Below the pieces are notes generated by a model, which did no database searches, was not told the origin of the DNA, and worked only from the letters and a program-made list of their open reading frames with translations. DNA of 64,000 bases from Arthrobotrys musiformis. Taxonomy: Eukaryota > Ascomycota > Orbiliomycetes > Orbiliales > Orbiliaceae. The stretch spans positions 186,001 through 250,000 of the forward strand of contig JAVHJL010000007.1 in NCBI GenBank assembly GCA_036971715.1, written 5' to 3'. Below, in pieces: positions 34,243 to 46,516 of this stretch. Each line of letters starts with the position of its first letter. Position 1 is the stretch's first letter. The position numbers and the translations under genes were made by a program.

Positions 34243-35637
34243 GTCTTTTTTTCTTCAAGATTTAAAAAGAAACACCGGATCGGAGCCCCGGAACTCGCGG
34301 AGGAATGTGGTAATCTGGCGGGGTGGTAGTACGGATAATTGTGTTGTTTCTCTTCGGAAGAGGGACGTTGGAGAGGTGGAGGATCAACCGCAGATTTCTC
34401 GCCATTGGTGGATTCGGACAGGGGTAATTCCCATTAAGGCCTTGTCGGGCTTGGCGCCAATACTGGCCGTTTCTATTCATATATCATATCATGTCGGACC
34501 AGTCATGCGACATTACATACATAAACCCTCAGCATTACACCCAGATATCACGATTTAACGTTAAGGTAAGCATCGATTTGAATTAAAGATCTAGTCGGAC
34601 TGGGGCCTGTCCCCATTTCTATCTCGAGACGTGCTCAAGCATCTTCGGCAGTCGGTCGTTCGCATTCGGGCGGGGTGGTCAGCTTACTGGCGAGCTCTAG
34701 CGCTCTTTTTGTTTTCGGTTTCTGCTTTTGCCCTCGTACATTACACTAATCGGAGTTTATTCTACGATCTCGAATCGAGATGGAATGAAATGTGGGCCAG
34801 CCAGAGCTCTCGTATTTCGTACTGTGCCAAAGGTGATATCTTGGGTACTTGGGCACGTAGCACGGTACATGTCAAACTGAAAGGCCCAAAGTGGAAATAC
34901 AAGGCGAGAATGCACATGTGCCGCTGCATGCCATTTCTGGCCCCGGGCGACGTGGAGCTTAGATCCCTCAAGCTCCAGCCTTGCAGGGTTTGAGCCCATC
35001 TATGTTGAGCACTGATGCACCGGGGTTTATGACACACTTATTACTTGAAAAATCCAGAGCGCAAGTTCGAAAGTTCGAAGCTAACACCGTTGATATGAGA
35101 CATCTTTTAGGGTGGAATGTTACGAAGGTTTTGAATGTTTTGAATGTTGGTAAAACCTCAGCATATAAGCGCCACTTTGGAGATAACTAATCGTAGGTTT
35201 TTAGAACGGATAGCTTTCATCCGAAAACTCGTCGCCGTCCCGGCTTTGCCCAATCTAGAAAACATTTCCTTGGGCTGGAACAATGCAAAGGGCATACGTA
35301 TGTCAGGTCACCTTCGCTTGCCCTGTGGATTTTCTGGACTGATGATTTCTGTGACGCTGGCTGCGCCGTCATTGGTTAAAGTCCGGCCGCACGCCCCGAA
35401 TAAGCTTCCCCACTCGCTAATTTCAGCCTCGCCAGGAGACCAACAAGATTCGTTCTCCTTCAAAACCCACCGATCGGTTTCGCAAAATCCATCCATCTCG
35501 TTATCAAAATTAAGAGCTGGGTCTTACGGTGGCAAATATACAACGGACCATCGCAATCGGATTTTAAATTGCGAAAGGGAAAAAAATAGATCCGTCCCAG
35601 CGCAGGAGCTTGCAGGAAGGATAGAAGGGAAGGGAAG
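34243..35637. other. Divergent region YCII / VFA1, 1.4 kb
   Basis: No convincing gene. A 120-codon frame at 34631-34993 has one hydrophobic stretch but no family signature and no supporting splice structure. Confidence 0.5.
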
Positions 35638-36827
35638 ATGGCGTTACCGTTCCAAAACGTGTACATTCACCGCAAGGTTGCAGAGGCGTCGTCCAAACCT
35701 TGCATGATATGCTTCAGGCCGTCAACCTCAGTCCTCATAACATCGTGTCAGAAGGTAAGCCGCTTTGCTATGCTCCCAAAACCCGCCCTCAACATTCCAC
35801 AGGCCTCTTCTAGGCCTTCTTCCTTGGGGGGTTATTCCCTTGTTGTTTTTGTTCCGAAATTACCGTTTGCTGTTTGGGTTTTTTTTTTTTTTTTTTCTTA
35901 TTCTCTTTTCTTTTCAGCCGTCAGATGTTCTCAGCCCTATTTTCTCATTGTGATATCTTCAATCCCCCCATGTCGCCAAGCCTATAGTCGAACATAGCTC
36001 ATCCCTCTATGCGAGAGTCTAGCTCTTTGAAGACCATTTTCAACTCGGATCCTACATTAGTTCTGACTGATAGAGCCGGTGTTTAGGACTTTTTCTATAT
36101 TTGCCCAAGCCACTTGAATGACCGAGGTTTCGCAACCGCAGTAGTCGATGAAGCAGCTGAAGCCGAGAAAAGGAAGAAGGAGGAGATGGAGAAAGAGCTT
36201 GAGAAGATAAAACAGGAATTCGAGGAGAAGCAAAAACGAAAAGAGGAAAAGAAGAAGGACAAGGATAAAGATAAGAAAGAAAAAGAGAAGGCTAAGACCA
36301 AAGACGAAGAAGAGGAGAAGAAGATTAAAGTCGAGGAGGCAGAGAAGGCGAAAGCCGAACAAGCTGTTGAAGCACCCTCGTTCAGCGAGTATAACCTGCA
36401 CCGGTACGTTTGAGATACTTGTTCCCCTCCCCATCTCGCAATTTGACCAAAGTTGGGTTGGTCAGCTGCACATTTGAATGTCTCCACGATGCATAAAACC
36501 CATCATGGGTTTGGCTATATCCACTCAACAAAAGTGGGGAAACTTGGCCATATTCCCCATCCTCCCAATCTTTGTTTCTTTACCCTTATTATTCCAATTG
36601 GAATCAATATGCAGAGTAAAGAAATTACAGTAAAAAAGTATGACAGTGAGAGAGAAAGAGAGGATATTGCCGACTGACGTGGTTAATTTCATTCTCTCCT
36701 CGGATGCAGTAACTTTTTCAACATTCGCCAGCAAAAGTACCTCGAGAAACAAATTGCCAAAAGAAATATGGAACGGCTGAAGAATCCCTTGTCGTTTCCG
36801 GCTGTCCCGAGGGGTGATCCTGTATGA
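35638..36827 (+). CDS. VFA1: VPS4-associated protein 1 (Vfa1)
   Basis: Three exons, 35638-35754, 36087-36403 and 36710-36827, give 183 residues; both introns are long for this genome (332 and 306 bp). The N-terminal MALPFQNVYIHRKV and the zinc-like Cys22-x2-Cys25 ... Cys45-x2-His48 (CMIC and CPSH) define the family. A Lys/Glu coiled-coil linker of about 80 residues follows, then the C-terminal LHRNFFNIRQQKYLEKQ and MERLKNPLSFPAVP, which in yeast contacts the MIT domain of the ESCRT ATPase Vps4. Expected place: endosome, regulating Vps4. The plus-strand ORF containing only the Lys/Glu part is just exon 2. Confidence 0.92.
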
Positions 36828-39800
36828 AGAAAACCTTGGTTTGGTTTTTGTTTTTCCGTAGGGCGGGCCTGTTATTCTTTTTCCCACTTTTGCTCTTTTT
36901 TAGCGTGGATGTTGATAGATAGAGATGCAGATGCATTTGAATATTTTACTTTAAGCGATGCAATCGATTAAGTAATATGTGTTCTGCTTCTGCAATAGCA
37001 TTTGGGGACCAATGGTTCGATGGTATATAGCCGGTGTGGCGTCTTAGACAGAGGTCCCGATCGAAACTTTCCGGACTTGATACCCAAAGTAGTCATCCTA
37101 TCCTCCTGTGATTTTTGATTTGATAGAAAGTGAGCAAAAAAATGGAGCTCTTCTCGCCCGCGCAACGTGCATATGAGACCATTAGGGTGTGAAACGGCGG
37201 GCTTGGGTGGGAAAGAGTAAATGTCTTGGAATGTTGAAATTCGTTTTGTATGTAGGCGGTAGTCCAACTTTTTTCCTTCTGTAAGATGTTGGATATTTGG
37301 CAGCTGTGTTGTTGGATAACTTTTAGTCTTGAACGGTGGCCGCTGTCTGGGAAGTCCCGTCACCGTTTTGACTAGTCAAGGGTTTCAAGGACAAGGGGAC
37401 TTGCGAATATGTTGGAAAGTTGATGCTAAGATATAGCTTGGTTGCGGGGGGTGCAAAAACGGCAGGGTTTGTTGATGAAGCCTGCTCAATTGGAAAACCT
37501 GGCAGATTGATAGCTCAGAGCTAGTTCTGACTAGAAGTGAATTGTTGGATGGTCCGAGCGATTCTGCAGCATCTAGTTGGATTCTGAGGGGGGTAAACGG
37601 CTTGTTCCTGGTGAATGCGGACGGCGGACACACGTCCGGAAAACTTGTCCGTGGCACTAGGGAGATTCTAACCGTTGGTATGAAGCGCATTGCAGTTGCA
37701 AGCAGGCGAGGAATAATAGGAACCGGCCTGCCGGCGAAATAGAGCAAGCCTATCAGTACTTGAATATGGAATAAAAAGGCAACCAGTCTCAAAGTTTCGT
37801 GTATATTGCCGCCTCTAAGTTTCGTCATCGCCTCACACGCAAATACGTCGGTGAAAAAGTTTTCCGAGGGCCATTGCAAGGGCCTAAAGAGGCAACTGGC
37901 TCCAAGTATGAGGTAAGTCATCTAAGATAGCTCCTGTTCTAATTAAATAGAATAGTAGGCACCGAGAATCCCCAAATTTTCCAAAGATTCCTCGTTAGAA
38001 AGCGGTATCGGGACTGTTGACTAGTGTCTCCGTTCATTTCGTAAGCCGTGGCAAGGCCGCCCAGGGTGAGCGTTGCATGATGCAAATGACCGCGAATGCG
38101 ACCGATAGTATGCTGATGGGTAATCGAGAAACCTAAAGGTTGGTGGCAGTCGTGTCGAAGTAATGTTTATCCCATGTTACACGTCCAAAAACTTATTCCC
38201 AAATGATTTTTTGCCTCGTTGGTCGGAGATATTGGCATCCATTGTTCGCGAATTCGGAAAAGAACGTTGTAGACGTATTACTTGGGGAGGAATGAAGGAA
38301 AGAAAGGAAATCCCTACTAAAAGTCATAAAGGAGGCTCGAAAGGGGGGTGGATGGGCTGGGAGAGAAATATATACTACAACACGCGTGTACCAGGGAGAA
38401 CTATTTGGTCTCTTTCGTTCCTGTCAGCTGGGAAATTGCCTACCAGGAGAGCCTTACACGAGCATTGTAAAGGAGCGGGCTGAAATTTACTTGGTGGCTG
38501 ACTGGACCTGGCGAGGGTCGCTCTCAGAGTAAGGAGTGTCGATTGGAAAATAATTCTGTCAGTTACCAAAATCGTCATATACGAGTCAGGGACTCAAGTG
38601 TCTCCGCGCTCTAAAAACGAGCAGCGGCTGAAAGGAAGCATCAAGGACCGTATTCAGATGACAGCTACTTCATGAATTCAGCCAACTGATTGGTAAGGGC
38701 GGGTGGGTCTTCGACTTCGTCTACAGGAGTCCGGCACTAAACGCAGGATATCGTCTAATTGGGGGTGGTTGCCGGAATTTACAATGACAAGTTCTGCTTG
38801 AACAAGGCCGGACTCATCGATTCAGTAATGGGTCTAGAGGAAATTTCAAGTTCGACAAATATATCAGTAGCTATCACAATTAAGGTTCCTAGACCTTTAT
38901 TTTCCCGAGGGATCCTGGGATGACGGTATTTGCATGTTGTCCCCAGGTTTATCAGGCCAACTTCCTGCTCCTGCGGAAAATTCTTCACGATAGTTGGCCT
39001 CCAGGCCAATCCACCCTTCGTGCAACATAAACCTGCCCTTTCTGCTACCCAGAATGATTGGCTCCAGATCCCTGGACCACGTCCTGGGCAATTTCCAAAG
39101 GGTTGCATGCTTGCTCGTGGGCAAAAAAAGGTTGGTGCGGCGCCAGCTTCGGCTAGGCCACCCTCCACGGAGATGGCAAGGAGGGAAACTCTCAAAAAGC
39201 CTTGTAAGGCATGAGCTAGTCAGGTTTTCGAACGCCGCAGACATCATAGATAACGGGCTTTAAGATCAAAATGATATAAGCTCAGCCAATCACACAAGAC
39301 CATGACGAAATAGAGTGGAGAACTTCGATAGAGGGGAAAGGTTGTCCCGTATTCACAACTTCCAAGGACTGAAATACCGGCTTCCTTGATTTTGCGGCAC
39401 ACTTTTTCGGTACAGGTTGTATTGCGTCGGTTACTTTGCCCAACTCGCAAGTTCATGCATAAAAGGAACAGGAATATTGACAGGCGCATGTCTTTTTGTA
39501 ATACTCTTGACCGGGTTTAAACGTCTCTGTGAGTGAATCAAGATTTGTTTGGCGCAATTTTGTCTCCATTGAGCTGCTGTCTCTGTAACTTTTTGGGTAG
39601 TTGTGGAACTTTAGGGAAATGAGGGCCTTGTAGGGAATGAGCTTCTATTGTGATTAGGTTAGGTGATGTGAGTGCATATTACCCTTGGTCAGCTTCCTTG
39701 CTTCTCAAGGTCTGAGCGGATCTAGGATCGGAAACGCTTCCTTGAGCCATAATTATAAGTACCCCCCGAAGCTATGTTGCTAATGAGTAATAATATGAAA

Positions 39801-42800
39801 TGATTATAATCATAACTTGGGACCGTTAAGGGCCGCCATCGGGCGCCCATCTACTGATATGAAACCGACCCTTTCGAATTCCCGGGGATGCACTGTGAAC
39901 GATACGATGTTACGGCACGGGATAGCAATACGGGAATTCAATATTGCCTGGCTCTAGTCTGATGTGATTGCAGCGGTCTGGCGAATGCAGGCTGCCCTAA
40001 TGCAGAAAGCTCCTCGCACTCGGCTAACGGTCGAAAACAAGAAACAAAAAAAAAACAAAAAATCGATTTCCAAAATTTCCATTCCTGTGTGCGCGCGAAA
40101 GTAGGCCGTTTTCGCACAACGGTTGTTACCGTTGCACAATCGAGTTGTAAAAAGAGAATTGAGGAAATCCACAAGGCTGGAGTGCCTGCAGGGAAAGGGA
40201 AAGGGAAAGGAAAGTATCACAAATTTATCACAAATTTCTGATTTTGATCAATTATCGATGAAGTGCTTGCAAGGAATAACCATCTGTTGACAGGGTGTTG
40301 GATAAGTTCGAAGAAGGTAGGCTGGGATTAAGTTGTGTCACATTGCACGTTCCTGTTGTACAGACGCATCACATGTGTACCCACATTGGATAACTGAACT
40401 CTCCAACTCGAACGGTCGCCCGTGGTTGGCTAGCGCACGGAACAACTTGCAAGGTCCTTCCATGGTCGGAGGACATCTCTCGGCTCAAGCCCAAACTCTT
40501 GTTTCTACTAGCTAGCCCTACGCAACTTTCGACCCTTCAGCCCCATTGGGCTCAGAGGATTCATCTGGCCACTTGCTAATTTGTTCATCATGTCCCGTCC
40601 TCGCTCGTGTTTCACAAGGCGAGAGGTAAGAAATCCTGTTTACGATCCTCGCTTTTGGGGCTTTTGCCGTTGAACCCGTGTGTCTAACAGATCTCCAAAT
40701 CTTGGCATATTTTTTCTCTGAATGATTCTCGCTGCTAAAAATAGCGAGCTGAAGTATCGATTTCCCCAAAAAATCGCAATCGTGCAAAACCGCATAGGTC
40801 CGTGGCCGGGGATACAATCGGGAAAGTCTCCTATTCACGATCATGCGTCGGTATCCTGAGTGAGCGCTTCGAGATGCATATTCAAGGATTTAACCGAATG
40901 CCGAAAAAAGATTCACTTTCTGTATGTTTTTTGATGACTTGGGGAGCGTTAGGCAAGAAACACCATGCGCGAGTCAAGGCTACGAAGGTGGAAAAAATTT
41001 TGTCTCTGGTTTTTTCGCCGTTTCCTTACCAAGCTAGTGTTCCCGACTGCGAGAGGCTGAGGGGTGAGGCTTACATATTCGCGCATGAATATGGTCAGCG
41101 AAATTTCTAAAACTTATTCTTTATCACCACGCACACACCCCCTATGACCTCTGAGCGGGGTTAAGGAATAATATGTACATATAATTTTTTCTCTTTGGCG
41201 CTAGACGAGGTGGAGAGAGGCCTAGGTCGCATGGGCCTTCGAATATTTGGAAAAAAATTTGGTTCACCTTATAGGGATTGCGTCGCAGTTCGCACGTCGG
41301 GTATCAATCTTTGGGAATTGAGATGGCTGTGCTGACCCTCATTGGCCTCTCCCCAGAACTATGGACGTGGGTTCCCAAGAGGAGAAAAAACAAAAGGCCA
41401 CCGGTTGAATAGCGGACGTACGTATATTGAGGCAAATTGCAGTAGTTAGGCCCCAGAATGGAACATGCCGTCTTTTGTAAGGGCCACTATAATGGGTTCC
41501 ATAGGCTTTCTTCAACCGACTCATCCCATGACCAAGGGAAACCCACCCTAAGTTCTTGGCGATGTGGATTTTCTTATCGAGATTCAAGCCTAGGGATATT
41601 TCGAGGGAGAACCCCCCGAGAAAGGACCCATCATGATACTAACTAGACTACTGGATCAGAGCTAAGGGAATCTTATTTAAGGCGATGCAGCAAATATTTG
41701 GTGTTAGGGTATGAAGAAGAAATTGAAGAGCTGGAGCGGTGACGATGCTGGAGTATTTGTACACCGTTGACGGCTGACATTAAGACATTCATATCGGCAC
41801 TTGTATCCTCTCTGGGCTATCGATTTACAGATGCCCGAGTGGTTCTGCGCAAGACATTGTTGCAGATAGCCAGTAAAATTCTCGGGTTCGAAATCCACCC
41901 TCTCGCCGGTACGGTCCAGCCTAGTGGGGTTGAACCTGCCCATGGCTGCAGGGATGGTGTGCGCCATTTTAATTGGATGTCATTCGGCTGCGTCCTTTCC
42001 TCTCGAGGCTGGCGCTCCGAAGAGCTAAAACCTTAGCATTAGCATGACCCTTTCAGTTTCCTCTGCCCTGCCCTGTTAAAATCGTCCCCGCCTCTGTCTT
42101 GGTTGAGGTTAGGACAAAAAAAACCGTGCATTCAATAATCTTCAGCGCTGAGCGATCGCTGGAGTGCCATGATGCATGGTGGAGTTGAGGCGGACATCAA
42201 CAGGATTGAGCTCACACTTTGTAGCCACTATTATGCGGGTTTCCTCAACTTTCCAGGTCGAGGCTAGTAATGCCCGAAGCGTGGGAGTAGGTTTTGGCAC
42301 CTGAGATGGTGCTTTGGTCTTTGATAGTATCATATCCTCGTAGGTTTTATGGAGTCGCAGGGCCGGGATATCAGCAGCACTGGGTGAATCCCTAGACCTA
42401 GGTAAGTGAAGAAACTGGATTAAAGGCACTTCCCCTCAATTGCTTAATACCAATTATTAATCGGTCAACCATTTCCTACGCACCATGGCCATGCTTCAGG
42501 GTCATGGTCCGTACCCACTTTGTATATGATCCCGGCTGCATCGCCCGATGGTTTGTTTGTATTAGTCGACCCATCAGATCATTATATTAGTTCCCACCTC
42601 GACATCATGGCATGGAGCAATTTTTAGAGCAGAGGTTCCCGCTTCCCTTCTCTTTATAACGTGTGGTGCTGCCCACCCATCGATCGGTTCCGCTCCAGTC
42701 AATTGTACTCAGCCCAACAGCCCTAGCAAAACATCCGAACCCGACGCCATTTAACACAGTGAGATATTAGACTAGCTACTAGCGATATCATTCGATTGAA

Positions 42801-43570
42801 GTTCCCGCAGGCAGGCCGACGATAAGATAAACAAAGTCTTTTCCCTCACCATTCAAATCAAAATTATCGAGCGGGTATACCGGTAGTCAGTTGAGCCAGC
42901 CAACCAACGTAAAGGAGAGTTTCCTGTTATCAGATTCGATTCACGGAACGGGTAAGGGTACGTACTTTAGCACATACATACACCCATACATCCATACATG
43001 CCATTTTATTACGCAGTTCGGTTCGAGTCCTCAAAGCGATCACGATGCCCAATATTTCTTTTTTATGAAAGGGTTCTCCACGTTCACAGTTGCAACAAGG
43101 CCTTGTCTTCGCAATACGGTCTTGTGGAGTCCACATCTTAGGCGGGAATCAAAAAGAAAAGAAGCTTAGCCAGAAGAAAAGAAAATACAGAACGAAGGAC
43201 GAAAGAAGAAAAAATAATAACAAAAACAAAAGAAAAAATAAAGATAAATTTTTGTAGAGGATGCTCCATCCCACTCTTTTTTTTTTTTTTTTATTCCTCC
43301 CCTACCGTTTTTCTGGCTGGAGTAGCACCACTATGGGCCACCACACAAGCTAAGCAGCTTTGCAAGGCCATACAGAGGGCGGCGTGTAAGGCATAACAAA
43401 GTGCCCTTCGAACGCATACATACCCTCAGTCAATTGCTGCATACATATGACTTCACGCATTTCTTATTCTTATTCCCTCTTCCACACCAGAGGAAACAAG
43501 GAAAAAAAAGATCTCTTTACAGAATAGGGGACCCGGATATCGTTGCTCCCAGTATGCACAGACTATAGCA

Positions 43571-43620
43571 CAGTACATACAATACAGTACAGTACCGTGC
43601 AGTACAGTACAGCCCAGTAC
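43571..43620. repeat. ACAGT/CAGTA pentamer microsatellite
   Basis: Repeated CAGTA units, some imperfect, in the upstream region of the C2H2 gene. Confidence 0.7.
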
Positions 43621-43821
43621 GGGCATACATACATATTCCCTGCTCGCCCGTGCATTCTGCTTCTATCAAAATCGTCGCCGCAGCTCGCGTATGGCCTGCA
43701 ATTGACAGGTAAGGGCAGCTAGCTAGAGTTTCCCAAGGGAAGAAGAAGAAGGGCTGTTCATGCAAAGTGCTCTCCCTCCCCTTCTGATCTTTTGACTCTT
43801 CGCATTTGTTCGATATCTCTA

Positions 43822-43863
43822 CTACCTGCCTACCTACATATTATTACCTACCTACCTACCTAC
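43822..43863. repeat. (CCTA)n microsatellite
   Basis: Two blocks of CCTA repeats interrupted by CATATTATTA. Confidence 0.7.
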
Positions 43864-46516
43864 AGACATACACACATACGCCCATTTCATGACGTTCTTG
43901 TTAGTGTTCGATTCCAATTTTCTGATTCTGCATCTGTTTTCGCTATCGTCATTATATCGTCAAGGTTGGGTCCGTTATACTGCATTGCATTGATGGGACT
44001 CAACCCCCAAGTGCGATTGAATATAACCCAACCTCCACAAGTTAACCTCAAAAAATCACACCGAACAACTGTCGTTCTCCACTTTCCCTGGCCCTATTGC
44101 GATATCTTACTTCGGATAGCCATCACCTGAGCCTTCCCCTTCATCTGATTGTCTGTTCAAAAGAAAGCACCTCAAAAGCCAGGAAACTATTCTGTATTTT
44201 TATTCCCGGTTCTTTGGTTAATTTTATCGCCGAACAGACACTTTTTTTTCCTTTCTTTCTTTTTCTTTTTTTTTTTTGCTGCCCACGCAATAGTAGAACA
44301 GGTGCTATAGACCGCTTTGGCTTTCATTCGTTCGGTCTTCTGCTCTGCTCTGTTCTGGTTTGTTTGGCTTGTTTGGCTGGTCTTGTCTCGTCGTTCTCGC
44401 TTCCCGGCTGGTGCTTCCCCTGTACGAAAGCCCTGCTGCTGCGTTTTACATTCCGTAATCAGCATAGACAACGTTACTTGTTAGCTCGGCCAGTCAACCT
44501 GAGCGCCCGGGCAAGCAGGGCAGGCAGGGCGATTGCAAGGGGTCTCAGCCCGACCCCATTTGGCTTGCATTTAACTAATTGCTATTTCTTCGACTCGAGC
44601 GCCCTTCTTGTTCTGCTATTGTGATCCTGAGGTTGAAATCATTCAATCCTTCGATTCTGACTGACTGACTGACGACTATAAGCGACTACTGCCTAGAAAC
44701 CTCAATTCCTTCGAACTCCCGGCCTTCTCAGTGAGACAGTAAACCCACCAGACGGCTCTTATCCTCGCACTCGAATTTCAAAAACATATTCTTGGCTTCT
44801 TCTCATCCTTCTACTGCTACCTTGGGGTTTTTGTCATTCGCGTCCTTTTTTTTTTTTTTTTTTTCCTCCCGCCGTGGTTGATTGTCTGGCCGGGTAGTTC
44901 GAGCATCTTGCCGAGTCCAAAAGTTTTGTTGCTGCTGCTGCTTCGCTGCCTCTTTTTTTCAGCTCCACCAAAACAACATCGCACGACACTCCCAAACAAC
45001 CGCTCCCTTATCCACAGCTGCACAGCACCGACTAACGACACTCTTCTTCTAATAATTAATTCGAATCGCAGTTTCTAGACTTCAACAGCTATCTGTCTTC
45101 TGTTTTTTGATATTTGGCATCCACGGCGCATAGTTTTGCATTGTTGTTATAATCATTCGGCCTCAATCTGTACAGTCTGGATATCGCGCAATCTCGATCA
45201 TCCCGCCTCTATATTCAAGCATTCTCTGTCCACATTTTCTGGCTCAACATCAGTTTCAAAGCGACTTCGATACCCTCAATTAGCGAGATTTCAAGATACA
45301 GCTCGGCCCTTCCGGACACTTGTACATCTTTTTTTCTTTTTTTTCCCTTTTTCTCTCTCCTCTTTTCTGGTTGAAACCTGCGAATCTGCCGCCCTTCTTA
45401 TCGGTCAAACATACTCTTCCACCTTTTGCGACTTTGGTTCCGTTGGATTCGTTACTTGCCGTCGCCATTCGAAGAAACGACCCGTTTTGTCCAGCCGACT
45501 GAATAGCATTTCCTTGGATCTCGAAAAAATTGCTTTTCCTCAGACATCCGAACTTCCATTTTGTTCCCTGCCCCGTGGGATCAAAAAGTGTACCAGATGC
45601 AGAAGGACCAAACTAGCATTCTTGGTTGACGTAGAAACATCTCTTCGTTTCTGCTCTGGAGAGGAAGATTGATCCACTTCAGGACAACCATCCGGCATCA
45701 CTGCACGAAATCGCTTAGCCCTTTTTTTTTGCTCGCGGGTCTTTTGATTGATTACAACCGCTCCGTCAGCAAACACCGACAGTCGGGGTGCGAGAGCGAG
45801 TGACTTGACTCGTGTTCTGGAGGAATTGGACGGAAGGGAAACTATTGCCTAGAGGGGGTTGGAGGAAATCCCAGACCAGAAAGGAAAAGAAAAAGGATAG
45901 GACAAGAAAAGCAAGATTTATACGACCCGGCTAGGCTGAGAACAGCGGGAACCAAAAGAGAAAGAAAGAACTTCTTGTAAGTGACAGATTAATTATAATT
46001 CCTCGGCCTGGGCGACTAGCTTAGCCCGTCCGTTTGCCTCCGCTCCATTCCACACACCAACCTCGAGCCCTACCATAAGGCGTAGGGCTGAAGCTGAGGA
46101 ACGGCCTTTTTAGCGTCGTCAAATTCCAGGTTGTTGCAATGGTTTTGCAGTTGTCTGGTTTTCAGTTGATTCTCACTTCAATCGAGTCGATTCTTCACTT
46201 CCTCCCGCTCGAGTTCGCTACCCCGACATGCTAATCGCAACACCCCAACACAAATCCCTGCCCATCTCTGTTGAATAAATAAATATACATAGTCCAGTCC
46301 TTGCTGTATATGTATTATTGACGGCTGGCTCTTTTGACCGATCTGTTCTTGTTCAATTGCAACGTATGACGCTATTTCACTGAGATATGCATACTGGATG
46401 CTAACTTGCACGTCTTTTCGCCCTCCAGATATACATATACATAACAGCCCAGAGCTTGAAGATCATTTCCGTTTTTAATTTACGGTCCGCGTGCGAGTGC
46501 GAGTTTGAGCTTGAAT

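Larger units (their letters stand above)
36828..46516. other. 9.7 kb without recognisable genes; long leader of the C2H2 gene
   Basis: No frame has a known domain, and I could not join frames through introns. The last 3-4 kb (about 42.7-46.5 kb) is rich in T and C with runs of 15 or more T, many short upstream reading frames and simple repeats, consistent with a long 5' untranslated leader and promoter of the zinc-finger gene. The first 5-6 kb is of mixed composition. No transposon genes were seen. Confidence 0.5.

Noticed and set aside
34631..34993. 120-codon frame with a hydrophobic segment
   Set aside because: No recognisable domain, no supporting neighbouring exon, and composition like the surrounding intergenic DNA.
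36057..36487. Minus-strand Phe/Leu/Ser-rich frames resembling a membrane protein
   Set aside because: They are the antisense of the Lys/Glu-rich exon 2 of VFA1, which has clear family motifs on both sides.
41832..41895. tRNA- or SINE-like A box (TGCCCGAGTGGTT) and B box (GGTTCGAAATCC) about 50 bp apart
   Set aside because: The flanks do not form an acceptor stem, the D stem does not pair, and the T loop is one base too long; at most a decayed tRNA-derived relic.
43019..43035. B-box-like GGTTCGAGTCC near 43020
   Set aside because: No A box upstream and no cloverleaf; chance match.
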